Source of the DNA: Comamonas composti DSM 21721
GTDB taxonomy: Bacteria; Pseudomonadota; Gammaproteobacteria; Burkholderiales; Burkholderiaceae_C
DNA: 64,000 nt
Direction: 5' to 3'
Assembly (NCBI RefSeq): GCF_000429845.1
Contig: NZ_AUCQ01000028.1
Coordinates: forward strand, 1-64,000
The stretch's first letter is position 1; each line of letters opens with the position of its first letter. The notes beneath the pieces are model-generated. The model searched no databases, was not told the DNA's origin, and saw only the letters and a list, made by a program, of their open reading frames with translations. This document shows, in pieces, positions 27,277 through 36,255 of the stretch. The position numbers and the translations under genes are program-made.

Positions 27277-28262
27277 GGCAGCCTGAGTTCGGGTTGACGC
27301 GCGAATGGCCATTTGCCTTGCAGCTCGTTCAAGACGCCTTCCATGCGGCGCAGATTGCTTTCCACCTCGGCGCGCAGCGCGCCCAGATCGGTCGTGGCCT
27401 CGCGCGCATTCGCGCCCACGGCCTGGGCCTCGGCCAGCACGGCATCGATCTTGGTCAGGCTCTTGCGCGTATCGGCAAGCAGGCCGTTGAGCTCGATCAC
27501 CGTGGCCTGGACCTGGGTCACGAGGCCGCCCTGATCGAAGACCTGGCGGTCGGCGCGTGCCAGCATGCGCTCCAGCCGTACCAGGGTGGCATTGGCGTTG
27601 TCCACGGTGGCCAGCACCTTGCGCGCCTGCTCCTCGCCGCCCAGAGCCACGCCGAGCACGCCGCCCGCGCCCTGCATGCGCTCGGCCAGGGTGCGCAGTT
27701 CGGTCAACGAGCCCCCGAGAGCCGAATCCTGGGCCGTGATCTGGGCCAGGTTTTCCACGACCTGCTTGGCCGCGGCCATGATCTGCGGCAGCTCGGCCGT
27801 GGCATCGCCGCGCAACACGGGGCGCACGGCGCCATCGGCCAGCGGCGCATCCTCGAGCATGCCGCTGTAGGCCTTGATGGTCGTGCCGCCGACCAGGCCC
27901 TTGACCAGGGTGAACACGCTGGATTCGCGCAGCCAGCGCGCATCCTTGCGCGCCACATCGACATGGATGCGCACATTGCCGTCGTCGGCCAGCTCGATGC
28001 GCCGCACGCGGCCTATGGCAAAGCCCGAGAACGTCATGTCCATGCCCACGCTCACACCCTCGGAGTCATCGGCCGTGAGAATGAGCTTTTGCGTGGGCTC
28101 GAACAGGCCGCGCGCATACATCAGATAAAAGGCCGAGCCCAGGATCAGCGCCAGCGTGAACAGCAAAAGGCCTGCGGCCTTGGCGCGCAAATGGGCAACG
28201 GGTTTGAGCTCGCCCTGGACGGAGCCATCCCAGCCAGGCTCTGGCGGTCGGTGATCGGTCAT
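27273..28262 (-). CDS. MlaD/MCE-domain lipid-transport protein
   Basis: A 329-residue inner-membrane protein: cytoplasmic N-terminus, one membrane helix (about residues 29-49), a MCE domain (about 55-140; DDSEGVSVGMDMTFSGFAIG), and a long helical tail. Such proteins form hexameric periplasmic rings that ferry lipids for an ABC transporter. It lies 56 bp after the MlaE-like permease and overlaps the lipoprotein gene. Called MlaD-like by domain; the specific lipid is unknown. Confidence 0.85.
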   Translation of the reverse strand: MTDHRPPEPGWDGSVQGELKPVAHLRAKAAGLLLFTLALILGSAFYLMYARGLFEPTQKLILTADDSEGVSVGMDMTFSGFAIGRVRRIELADDGNVRIHVDVARKDARWLRESSVFTLVKGLVGGTTIKAYSGMLEDAPLADGAVRPVLRGDATAELPQIMAAAKQVVENLAQITAQDSALGGSLTELRTLAERMQGAGGVLGVALGGEEQARKVLATVDNANATLVRLERMLARADRQVFDQGGLVTQVQATVIELNGLLADTRKSLTKIDAVLAEAQAVGANAREATTDLGALRAEVESNLRRMEGVLNELQGKWPFARQPELRLP

Positions 28263-28318
28263 GGGTATTCCTTCGCGACACGCCCTGTTGCGCGCCTGTA
28301 TCCAGCGTTCATGATTCT

Positions 28319-29122
28319 TCAGTAGTAATTGCCCAGCAGCGAGACCACCTCGATGAGCAGCAGCACCGCAAACATGCGTGCGAACCCGCCCAGCTCGGCC
28401 CCGCCGGGCTGATGGCGCATCAGTGATGCATAAAGCCCCGAGGCCAGCGGCATGATGGCCACGGTCAGGCCGAAGAAAAAGGTCTTGAGCACGAACACCA
28501 GGGTCACGCCCGGCGTGAAGATGCTGCCGAAGATGCGCGTATAGACCGGCAGCCCCGCAAAGCTGAAGCCATAGACGCTGACATAGACCGTGATCAAGGC
28601 CACCACGCAGCTGAGCGCGGCCAGCGTGATCGCCGCAAACACGCCGCCAGCCGCACGCGGCACCAGGGCCATGCGCAGCGGATCCAGGCCCTTCTGGCGC
28701 CAGCCGTCAAAGAGGCCGCGCGCACGCATCTGCATGATGGCGCTGCCGCTGGGAATCGTGCAGCGCATGGCCACGAACAGCGCGGCCGTGAGCGGAATCA
28801 GCTCGATCACCAGCACGCGCACCACCATCTCCAGCGCATAGCGCGACAGCCCGTAGCTCTGCGCCGTGACCACCACGATATGCGTGATCACCGCACACAT
28901 CAGCGCGGCCAGGGCCGTGAAACCCAGCAGGACCGGGCCGGTCTGCAGATAAATCTGTCTGGCCATGGCCCGCCCGGCTGCACCTCGGTAGCTCGACGGC
29001 GACAGCACCAGCACCAGCATCGCGGCCCCCAGATAAATGCTGCGCCACCAGGCCAGGCCATGCGCGCCCAGCGCAGCCCATACACGGTCGGAAGCGGCCA
29101 CAGTGGCCTGGCGGACATTCAT
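28319..29122 (-). CDS. MlaE-type ABC transporter permease
   Basis: A 267-residue permease of the MlaE/YrbE family with five to six hydrophobic segments. The conserved AMRCTIPSGSAIMQMRARG loop and the later LALVPRAAGGVFAA-like region match the family. It should pair with a MlaF-type ATPase and the MlaD ring to move phospholipids. No ATPase gene is adjacent on either side. The start at 29122 (MNVRQATV) is preferred over one at 29155; neither has a strong ribosome site. Confidence 0.83.
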   Translation of the reverse strand: MNVRQATVAASDRVWAALGAHGLAWWRSIYLGAAMLVLVLSPSSYRGAAGRAMARQIYLQTGPVLLGFTALAALMCAVITHIVVVTAQSYGLSRYALEMVVRVLVIELIPLTAALFVAMRCTIPSGSAIMQMRARGLFDGWRQKGLDPLRMALVPRAAGGVFAAITLAALSCVVALITVYVSVYGFSFAGLPVYTRIFGSIFTPGVTLVFVLKTFFFGLTVAIMPLASGLYASLMRHQPGGAELGGFARMFAVLLLIEVVSLLGNYY

Positions 29123-29250
29123 GCAGGAATGATAGCGGGCCGCACCGGCCCGCATGGGCCAAAGGCCTGATGGCCTACTCAGGCGTCATCTCCCCGGAGA
29201 ATCTGCGGCGTGCGCCCGCAGCCGGCTCGCGAAAGCCTGTACCCCAGGAT

Positions 29251-29712
29251 TCAGACATGTCTTTTCCCGCCCCCGGACAGCGGCACAGGCAGTGGCTCGT
29301 CGGCCTTGGCATGCAAGGCCTCGATCAGATGGCAGTGCTCGTGCGAGCCATCGCACTGGCTGCGCAACTGGATCAAGACCTTCTCCAGCGCCTGCAGCTC
29401 CTCCAGGCGCTCACGCACATGGGTCAGATGCTCATCCAGCGTGTCGTTCGCCGCCGCGCAATCGGCCTTGCTCGCCCCATCCAGGGCCAGCAAGGTGCGC
29501 ACCTCGTCCAGCGACATGTCCATGGCCCGGCACAGACGTATGAAGCGCAGGCGGTGTACGTCGTCGTCGCTGTAGAGCCGGTACTGGTTTTCCTCGCGCA
29601 CGCCGGCCGCCAGCAGACCTTCCTTCTCGTAATAGCGGATATTCGCGGCGACCACGCCGGAGCGCTTGGCCGCCTCGCCTATGCGCAAAATGGGGACCTG
29701 GTTTGCGGACAT
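29251..29712 (-). CDS. cadR: MerR-family metal regulator, CadR/PbrR type
   Basis: A 153-residue MerR-type activator. The winged helix is at residues 8-75 (LRIGEAAKRSGVVAANIRYYEKEG), followed by the dimerisation helix. Cysteines sit where CadR/PbrR place metal ligands: one in SKADCAA near residue 80 and the pair C-x6-C in SQCDGSHEHC. The C-terminus is His-containing. It should sense Cd(II), Pb(II) or Zn(II) and activate the divergent ATPase gene by untwisting its promoter. Confidence 0.88.
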   Translation of the reverse strand: MSANQVPILRIGEAAKRSGVVAANIRYYEKEGLLAAGVREENQYRLYSDDDVHRLRFIRLCRAMDMSLDEVRTLLALDGASKADCAAANDTLDEHLTHVRERLEELQALEKVLIQLRSQCDGSHEHCHLIEALHAKADEPLPVPLSGGGKRHV

Positions 29713-29751
29713 GCTTGACCTTGAAGTGGCTTTACTGTTTCCAATCTTCCC
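29713..29751. promoter_or_regulatory. MerR-type divergent operator/promoter of cadR-cadA
   Basis: Only 39 bp separate the two start codons. TTGACC (29715-29720) can serve as a -35 box, and an imperfect dyad ACCTTGAAG-N3-CTTTACTGT follows, placed like a MerR operator between -35 and -10. The -10 would lie about 6 bp from the cadA ATG, so the transcript would be nearly leaderless; no ribosome site is visible. Boxes are by eye. Confidence 0.45.
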
Positions 29752-31866
29752 ATGAACTCCGATCGCCTTCACAACTCTGCGGACTCCGCCAGTGCAACGC
29801 CCGGCTCCGACAACTCGGCCTGCGGCACGGGCTGCTGCGCTCCGTTCACCACAGCCCAGCCGGCCAAGGCCCACAGCCACCCGCCTGGCGAGAGCCATGA
29901 CCACGCGCACGAAGCAGCCGACGACCACGCAGGCCACGACCATGGCGTGCTGCCCGGCTGGCCGCGCATCACCGCCGCCCTCATGGCCGCCGTACTGGCC
30001 GAGGCTGCCGACTGGATCAGCGGCGCCAAGGGCGGCCTGCCCACACTGCAATATGCGGGCATGGCCATGGCCCTGCTCGCCATAGGCCTGTCGGGCCTGG
30101 GGGTCTACCGATCCGGCATCAAGGATGTGCTCAAACTGCGCCTGGGCATTCACGCGCTGATGGCCGTGGCCGTCACCGGCGCCTTCATCATCGGCCAGTG
30201 GCCCGAGGCGGCCATGGTCATGGCCTTGTATGCAGCCGCCGAGCGCATCGAAGATCAGGCCCTGGACCGCGCACGCCAGGCGATTCGCAGCCTGCTGCAA
30301 CTGGCTCCGGAAACCGCCGACCTGCTGGCCTCCGATGGCAGCGTGCAGCGCGTACCGGCGGACCAGGTCGGGCTCGATGCCGTGGTGCGCGTGGCCCCGG
30401 GGGCGCGCGTGCCGCTGGACGGCGTCATCATCCAGGGCAGCAGCTCGGTCAACCAGGCGCCGATCACGGGCGAGAGCGCCCTGGCCAGCAAGGGACCTGG
30501 CGACGACTTGTACGCAGGCAGCATCAACCAGGACGGCGAGCTGCAGGTACGCGTCACGGCCCCCGCCAACGACAGCCTGATCGCACGCATCGTCCACGCC
30601 GTGGAGCAGGCCCAGGCCTCCAAGGCCCCCACGCAGCGCTTTGTGGACCAGTTTGCGTCTGTCTACACCCCGATCGTGCTCGTGCTGGCGATTGCGCTGG
30701 CCGTGCTCGCGCCGCTGGTCATGGACTGGGGCTGGCGCGAAGCCGCCTACCAGGCCCTGGCGCTGCTGGTCATCGCCTGCCCTTGCGCCCTGGTCCTGTC
30801 CACACCGGTCACCGTGGTCAGCGCGCTCACGGCAGCCGCACGCCGGGGCCTGCTGATCAAGGGCGGCCAGGCGCTGGAATCGGCACGCAGACTGCGCGCC
30901 ATCGCCCTGGACAAGACCGGCACCCTGACCACGGGCAGCCCGCGCCTCGTGCAGTGGCAGACCTGGAGCAGCCACGGCCCGGCCCAGCCTGGCGACAACA
31001 GCGTCGCCGTCCAGGCCCTGACCCTGGCCGGGCGCTCCGACCACCCGGTCTCGCGCGCCATTGCAGCAGGCCTGCAAGAACAGACCGGCCTCACCGAGGC
31101 TGCAGCCGGACAGCTGCTGCACGATCTGCAGGCCCTGCCTGGACGCGGCGTGCAGGCACGGATCGACGGCAGGCTCTGGACCCTGGCCAATCTGCGCTGG
31201 GTCCAGGAACAGGGCTGGGGCACGCCTGAGCTCGACATGGCCTTGCTGGCCCATGAGGCCCAGGGCCGCACCGTGACCCTGCTTGCCGACGAAACGGCGG
31301 TCCAGGCCTTGTTCGCCGTGGCCGACCCCTTGCGCGCCGAAGCCCGCGAGGCCGTGGCCCAGCTCCAGCGGCTGGGCGTCAAGCCCGTGGTGCTCAGTGG
31401 AGACAACACGGCCACGGTGCGCACGATTGCGGCCGAGGCCGGCATAGAGGATGCGCGCGGCAGCCTGCTGCCCCAGGACAAGCTCGACGCCCTGGCCGAG
31501 CTGCAGTCGCGCATCGGCCCCACGGCCATGACGGGCGACGGCATCAACGACGCCCCGGCCCTGGCCCAGGCCGACATAGGTTTTGCCATGGGCGGCATGC
31601 ACAGCACGGGCATGGCCATGGAGACCGCCGACGTGGTGCTCATGAACGACGACCTGCGCCGCATACCCGAGGTGGTGCGCCTCTCGCGCGACTCCCACGT
31701 GGTGCTGTGGCAGAACATCAGCCTGGCGCTGGGGGTCAAGCTGCTGTTCTTCGGCCTGGCACTTACCGGCCAGGCCAGCATGTGGCTTGCCGTCCTGGCC
31801 GACATGGGCGTGAGCCTGCTGGTCGTGGCCAACGGTCTGAGGCTGAGGAAGTGGAAGGCCCGCTGA
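29752..31866 (+). CDS. cadA: P1B-type Cd/Zn/Pb-exporting ATPase with His/Cys-rich N-terminus
   Basis: A 704-residue heavy-metal P-type ATPase. Core motifs: CPC (Cys343-Pro-Cys345) in the metal path, phosphorylated Asp387 in DKTGTLT, SDHPVSRAI (HP locus) and GDGINDAPALAQADIG. Instead of a ferredoxin-like HMA domain with GMTCxxC, the first 70 residues are disordered and metal-ligand rich (CGTGCC, then repeated His as in HSHPPGESHDHAH and HAGHDHG). This suggests Zn/Cd/Pb export of the P1B-2 kind. Activated by the divergent cadR. It begins the metal island. Confidence 0.92.
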   Translation: MNSDRLHNSADSASATPGSDNSACGTGCCAPFTTAQPAKAHSHPPGESHDHAHEAADDHAGHDHGVLPGWPRITAALMAAVLAEAADWISGAKGGLPTLQYAGMAMALLAIGLSGLGVYRSGIKDVLKLRLGIHALMAVAVTGAFIIGQWPEAAMVMALYAAAERIEDQALDRARQAIRSLLQLAPETADLLASDGSVQRVPADQVGLDAVVRVAPGARVPLDGVIIQGSSSVNQAPITGESALASKGPGDDLYAGSINQDGELQVRVTAPANDSLIARIVHAVEQAQASKAPTQRFVDQFASVYTPIVLVLAIALAVLAPLVMDWGWREAAYQALALLVIACPCALVLSTPVTVVSALTAAARRGLLIKGGQALESARRLRAIALDKTGTLTTGSPRLVQWQTWSSHGPAQPGDNSVAVQALTLAGRSDHPVSRAIAAGLQEQTGLTEAAAGQLLHDLQALPGRGVQARIDGRLWTLANLRWVQEQGWGTPELDMALLAHEAQGRTVTLLADETAVQALFAVADPLRAEAREAVAQLQRLGVKPVVLSGDNTATVRTIAAEAGIEDARGSLLPQDKLDALAELQSRIGPTAMTGDGINDAPALAQADIGFAMGGMHSTGMAMETADVVLMNDDLRRIPEVVRLSRDSHVVLWQNISLALGVKLLFFGLALTGQASMWLAVLADMGVSLLVVANGLRLRKWKAR

Positions 31867-31962
31867 GCCGCCCCGCACCGGCCCTCACTTTGCTCCTGAG
31901 AGGGCGGCGACTGCCCGGCGGCGCTGCGGAACTTTCCTCGTCAGCCACGTATCATTGAGGGC

Positions 31963-32376
31963 ATGCGCCGCGCCCTCTCCTTCACCATGGTCTTGCTGCT
32001 GGTCCTGCGGGGCCTGCTCGGCGATGCCATGGCCATGGGCGCAACACCGGTGACACCCGCCGTGGGCATGGCAGTTGCAAGCACCCATGCAGTGCCACAC
32101 CAGCATGCAGCCGCGCAGCCTGCAAGCCCCGATGAAGAGCATGCAGCCACGGGCTGTAACGGAGCCGGCAGCACGGATCTGGACAGCCACTGCTTCGAGC
32201 ACGAGCACGAGCACGGCACGGGCTGCTCGGCCTGCGGCATCTGCCACTCGGCCTTGTTCACCCCCAGCCAGCCGGCCTCCCTCCAGGGCCTTGCACCCGA
32301 TTTCCTGCGTCCCCAGGGCCATAGCGTGTTTGCCAGCGCCGCTGCACGCCAGATCATCAAACCACCGATTTCCTGA
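31963..32376 (+). CDS. Small secreted His/Cys-rich protein, metal island
   Basis: A 137-residue protein with a signal peptide (about residues 1-24, ending near DAMA) and a mature part rich in His, Cys and acidic residues: VPHQHAAA, HCFEHEHEHGTGCSACGICHSALF. The C-x2-C-x2-CH cluster suggests a metal-binding or DUF2946-like periplasmic protein. It lies 96 bp after cadA on the same strand. Function not known; a periplasmic metal buffer is a fair inference. Confidence 0.7.
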   Translation: MRRALSFTMVLLLVLRGLLGDAMAMGATPVTPAVGMAVASTHAVPHQHAAAQPASPDEEHAATGCNGAGSTDLDSHCFEHEHEHGTGCSACGICHSALFTPSQPASLQGLAPDFLRPQGHSVFASAAARQIIKPPIS

Positions 32377-32479
32377 GCACTGACGCCCAAGTTGCGTCTG
32401 CGCCCTGCATGCCCCTCGATCAGGATGGGTGCATGACCGGGTGCGGGCGCGGTCTCAGCCCAGTTCCCAGGAGTCCTTT

Positions 32480-32824
32480 ATGCGCTCTGCGCATGCTCTC
32501 ACCCCATTCCTTCAGGCAGCCGTCTTGGCCGCCCTGTTCATCCTGCTTTCAAGCGCCCAGGCCCGGGACGGCGGCCGACAGCCGGCCTCAGCCGCCGTGC
32601 TGCCCGACTTTCTGGACCCCGAAGCTCCCCGTCTGCGATTGCAGCACCAGCCTTTGCACCAGGGCACCCAGCTCATAGACGAGCCTGGCGACTGGCACGC
32701 AGCCAATGCGGCCGTGGCCCGGTTTGCGAGCGGCCATGGCGACATTCTGAAATGGGAGGCAGCACAAGAAAGCCGGCCTGCTGATCCCGAAACCGGCCAC
32801 CACCTGCATGGAGGTCGGCCATGA
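32480..32824 (+). CDS. Small exported protein preceding the TolC-like gene
   Basis: A 114-residue protein, start at 32480 with CAGGAG 7 nt upstream. The N-terminus is a signal peptide (about residues 1-28, ending near AQA-RD). The mature part has no cysteine and several His (LQHQPLHQGTQL, GHHLHGG at the end). Its stop overlaps the next start (ATGA, 32821-32824), so it belongs to the copper-type operon. Family not recognised. Confidence 0.65.
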   Translation: MRSAHALTPFLQAAVLAALFILLSSAQARDGGRQPASAAVLPDFLDPEAPRLRLQHQPLHQGTQLIDEPGDWHAANAAVARFASGHGDILKWEAAQESRPADPETGHHLHGGRP

Positions 32825-34263
32825 AGCTGCCCCTTTTTGCCCGCACCGGCCTGACCCTGGCCACGGTCTTGCTGCTCGCAGGCTGCGCCAGCATTGCACC
32901 CGACGGCATGCGCGGCCAGGTGCAGACATATGCGGCCCGTCACCTGCCCGAAGATGCCCAGTTGCCCGGCCGCGACCCCGAAGCGCAGCATCAAGCGCGC
33001 GAGCGCATCGCCCAGTGGCTGACCCGGCCTCTGGATGCCGATCAGGCCGTGCGCATTGCCCTGCTGAACAACCCCGGCCTGCAGTCCAGCCTGGCCCGGC
33101 TTGGTGTGCAAGATGCGCAGCGCGTACAGAGCCTGACCTTGCCCAACCCTACGCTGACCCTGGGCCGCTTTGTCAACGGCCATGAGCGCGAGGTGGAGCG
33201 CGAGCTAGGCTTTGGCCTGATCCATCTGATCACCCTGCCCTGGCGTGCACGCTGGCAGGGCCTGCAAATCGAGCAGGCCAGCCTCGACACCGCCCAGGAA
33301 GTGCTGCGCCTGGCCGCAGATACGCGTCGCGCCTGGCTGCGTGCCGTGGCTGCGGGGCAGCAGCTCCAGGCGCGCCAGACCATGTTCGAGGCCGCCCAGG
33401 CCGGCGCCGAGCTCGCGGCCCGCATGACTCGCACAGGCAACTTCAGTCGACTGCAACAGGCCAGGGAGATGGGCCTGGAGCAAGAGGCCTCGGCCCAGCT
33501 GGCACGCGCACGTCTGGCTGCGGCCCTGGAGCGCGATCAACTGGCCCGCCTCATGGGCCTGTGGGGAGCGCAACTCGACTTCCAGTTGCCCGCTCAACTG
33601 CCGGCCATTCCCAAAAACGCGGCCGAGCTGCAGGCCGGCGACGACGCCGAAGCCACGGCCCTGCGCCAGCGCCTCGATCTGCGCGCGCTGCGCCATGACC
33701 TCGATCAGCGCGCCCAGCGCCAGGGCTGGGCTGCTGCAGGCCAGTTGTTCGGCGACATAGGCCTGGCCTACAGCCGCAACACGGCCACGGAAAAGGCCAG
33801 CGGCCATGACGAGGCCACGCGCGGCTGGGAGATCGGCCTGCCGCTGCCGCTGCTCGACTGGGGCGGCGCAGCGCGGGGTCGCGCACGCGCCGAAGTCGAG
33901 CACAGCGCCGCCCGATTGCGCGAGGCCGCGCTCACGGCGCGCAGCGAGGCACGCAACACCTGGCTGCGCTACCGCACGGCCTGGGACCTCGCCCACCAGC
34001 AACAGGCCGAGGTACTGCCGCTGCGCCGCTTCATGCAGGAGGAGGCCGTGCTGCGCTACAACGGCATGTTCATCAGCACCTGGGAGCTGCTGGCCGAGGC
34101 CCGCGCCAGCACCCAGGCCGTGGCCACGGCCACCGAAGCCCAGCGCGACTTCTGGCTGGCCGACACCGATTTGCGACTCGCGCTCGCGGCCCGCTCGCCT
34201 GCCGCCCCAACCCCGCCCGTGCTCAGCGAAGCCACGTCCACCATCACTGCCACCAGCCATTGA
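32821..34263 (+). CDS. TolC/OMF-family outer-membrane lipoprotein
   Basis: A 480-residue outer-membrane efflux protein with lipobox VLLLAGC (Cys about 22). Two homologous helical halves contain the repeated motif of the family, e.g. ALLNNPGLQSSLARLGV and a second set near GWEIGLPLPLLDWGG. It would form the trimeric outer-membrane channel. No matching RND pump or membrane-fusion protein follows; instead a multicopper oxidase comes 1 bp later, an arrangement linked to copper resistance. Confidence 0.85.
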   Translation: MKLPLFARTGLTLATVLLLAGCASIAPDGMRGQVQTYAARHLPEDAQLPGRDPEAQHQARERIAQWLTRPLDADQAVRIALLNNPGLQSSLARLGVQDAQRVQSLTLPNPTLTLGRFVNGHEREVERELGFGLIHLITLPWRARWQGLQIEQASLDTAQEVLRLAADTRRAWLRAVAAGQQLQARQTMFEAAQAGAELAARMTRTGNFSRLQQAREMGLEQEASAQLARARLAAALERDQLARLMGLWGAQLDFQLPAQLPAIPKNAAELQAGDDAEATALRQRLDLRALRHDLDQRAQRQGWAAAGQLFGDIGLAYSRNTATEKASGHDEATRGWEIGLPLPLLDWGGAARGRARAEVEHSAARLREAALTARSEARNTWLRYRTAWDLAHQQQAEVLPLRRFMQEEAVLRYNGMFISTWELLAEARASTQAVATATEAQRDFWLADTDLRLALAARSPAAPTPPVLSEATSTITATSH

Positions 34264-34264
34264 T

Positions 34265-35665
34265 ATGAAGCGTCGCAATTTCTTTACCGGTGCGGCAACT
34301 GCCGCTGCCGTCGTCTCAACCGTCTCGGCCGCCAGCGTGAGCCGCGTGGCCATGGCCGCCCTGCCCGAGCCCGCCAGCCAGTCTTCGGCCGATACCGCTG
34401 CACCGCTGGCTCCACCCAACGGCCGCCCCTACCGCCCCGTGGTCACGCTCAACGGCTGGACCACGCCCTGGCGCATGCGGTCCGGCGTCAAGGAATTCCA
34501 CCTCGTGGCCGAGCCCGTGGTGCGCGAGGTCGCCGAGGGCTTCTTCGTCAACATGTGGGGCTACAACGGCCAGTCGCCGGGCCCGACCATCGAGGTCGTG
34601 GAGGGCGACCGTGTGCGCATCTTCGTGACCAACCGCCTGCCCGAGCACACCAGCGTGCACTGGCACGGCCAGCGCCTGCCCAACGGCATGGACGGCGTCA
34701 GCGGCCTGACCCAGCCGCCCATAGGCCCGGGCAAGACCTTTGTCTACGAGTTCACGGCGCGCCGCCCGGGCACCTTCATGTACCACCCGCATGGCGATGA
34801 GATGGTGCAGCTTGCCATGGGCATGATGGGCCTGTGGATCACCCATCCCAAAGGGGTGCATCCGCTGATCGCGCCCGTGGAGCGCGACTACGCGTTTCTG
34901 ATGTCGGCCTATGACGTGGAGCCCGGCGCCATGACTCCGCGCGTGGCCGAGATGACGGACTTCAACATCTGGACTCTGAACAGCCGCGTCTTTCCCGCGA
35001 TCAGCCCCGTGGTCGCGAGGCGCGGCGACCGCGTGCGCCTGCGCATGGGAAATCTGAGCATGACCAACCATCCGATCCATGTGCACGGCCACGAGTTCGA
35101 GGTCACGGGCACGGACGGCGGCCCAATCCCCAAGAGCTCTCGCTGGCCCGAGGTAACCACCGACGTGGCCGTGGGGCAGATGCGCCAGATCGAGTTTCTT
35201 GCCGACGAGCCCGGCGACTGGGCGCTGCACTGCCACAAAAGCCATCACACCATGGGCGCCATGGGCCATGGCGTGCCCACCATGATTGGCGTGGACCACA
35301 GCGGCCTGGTCGGCAAGATACAGAAGATCGTGCCCGACTACATGGTCATGGGCGAGCGCGGCATGGGCGACATGGGCTCCATGGAAATGCCGCTGCCCGA
35401 CAACACCCACCCCATGATGACGGGCCGGGGTCCGTTCGGCCCGCTGGAGATGGGCGGGATGTTCACCACGCTCAAGGTACGCGAGCAACTGGGAGCCAAC
35501 GCGCATGGCGATCCTGGCTGGTTCAAGCACCCAAAGGGCAGCGTGGCCTACGAATGGCAAGGCCCCGAGAACGCAGCGCCTGCGCCGCGCCAGACCGCGC
35601 CCGGCCACGCCCCGGAAGCAGACAGCGTGCGCAAGCCCGGCCGCACGTCCCACAACCCTCATTGA
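34265..35665 (+). CDS. Multicopper oxidase, Tat-exported (copper resistance)
   Basis: A 466-residue multicopper oxidase with a twin-arginine signal (MKRRNFFTGAATAAAV). Copper-ligand motifs are in order: HWHG near residue 132, HPHGDE near 178, HPIHVHGHEFE near 274, and HCHKSHHTMGAMGHG near 323 for the T1/T3 sites. Met- and His-rich patches (MGERGMGDMGSMEMPLP) occur late, as in Cu(I) oxidases. It would oxidise Cu(I) to less toxic Cu(II) in the periplasm. It starts 1 bp after the TolC-like stop. CopA-like by role, shorter than classic CopA. Confidence 0.9.
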   Translation: MKRRNFFTGAATAAAVVSTVSAASVSRVAMAALPEPASQSSADTAAPLAPPNGRPYRPVVTLNGWTTPWRMRSGVKEFHLVAEPVVREVAEGFFVNMWGYNGQSPGPTIEVVEGDRVRIFVTNRLPEHTSVHWHGQRLPNGMDGVSGLTQPPIGPGKTFVYEFTARRPGTFMYHPHGDEMVQLAMGMMGLWITHPKGVHPLIAPVERDYAFLMSAYDVEPGAMTPRVAEMTDFNIWTLNSRVFPAISPVVARRGDRVRLRMGNLSMTNHPIHVHGHEFEVTGTDGGPIPKSSRWPEVTTDVAVGQMRQIEFLADEPGDWALHCHKSHHTMGAMGHGVPTMIGVDHSGLVGKIQKIVPDYMVMGERGMGDMGSMEMPLPDNTHPMMTGRGPFGPLEMGGMFTTLKVREQLGANAHGDPGWFKHPKGSVAYEWQGPENAAPAPRQTAPGHAPEADSVRKPGRTSHNPH

Positions 35666-35734
35666 TGACTGCAGCAGGCCGGATCGGCCTGCGCCATCAC
35701 GCCACCGACAACCAGCATCCAAAAGGAACACCAG

Positions 35735-36232
35735 ATGCACCAACACTCTCTCCCCTCGCGCCGCAGCGCCCTCCTGGGCACGGTGGCTGCGCTCGCGGCC
35801 TTCGCCGCTCCTGGAATCGCCGCGCCCAAGGCCCGCATCCCCATGGAGCTCTGGAAAGACCCGAGCTGCGGCTGCTGCCAGGACTGGGTGGACTATATGG
35901 AAAAGAACGGCTTTGCCGTCACCGTGCATGACCAGGGCAACAGCGCCGTGCGCGCCAGACTGGGCATTCCCCCACGCCTGGGCAGCTGCCATACAGCTCT
36001 GGTGGGCGGCTATGCCGTGGAAGGCCATGTGCCCGCAGCCGATGTACACAGGCTGCTCGCACAAAAGCCCCAGGCCATAGGCATTGCCGCACCCGGCATG
36101 CCCATAGGCAGCCCCGGCATGGACGGGCCCGAGTACCAGGGCCGCAAGAACGCTTATGACGTGCTGCTGATCACCAGAAACCTCATGAACAGCGACGTCT
36201 CCACGCGTGTTTTCACCAGCTATCGCGGCTGA
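35735..36232 (+). CDS. DUF411-family metal-binding protein
   Basis: A 165-residue exported protein, signal with two Arg (PSRRSALLGTVAALAAFAAP), then the DUF411 core: LWKDPSCGCCQDWVDYMEKNGF with the CGCC motif near residue 45-48 and SCHTALVGGYAVEGHVPAADV. The thioredoxin-like family is found in copper and silver resistance loci and probably binds Cu(I). It lies between the multicopper oxidase and the CusF-like gene, which supports a copper role. Confidence 0.85.
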   Translation: MHQHSLPSRRSALLGTVAALAAFAAPGIAAPKARIPMELWKDPSCGCCQDWVDYMEKNGFAVTVHDQGNSAVRARLGIPPRLGSCHTALVGGYAVEGHVPAADVHRLLAQKPQAIGIAAPGMPIGSPGMDGPEYQGRKNAYDVLLITRNLMNSDVSTRVFTSYRG

Positions 36233-36255
36233 ATCACAAGAGTCCAGGAAATCTT

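Noticed and set aside
29713..31878. Minus-strand frame extending the MerR regulator upstream to 875 residues
   Set aside because: The extension is antisense to cadA and lacks any domain; the regulator starts at the usual MerR N-terminus at 29712.
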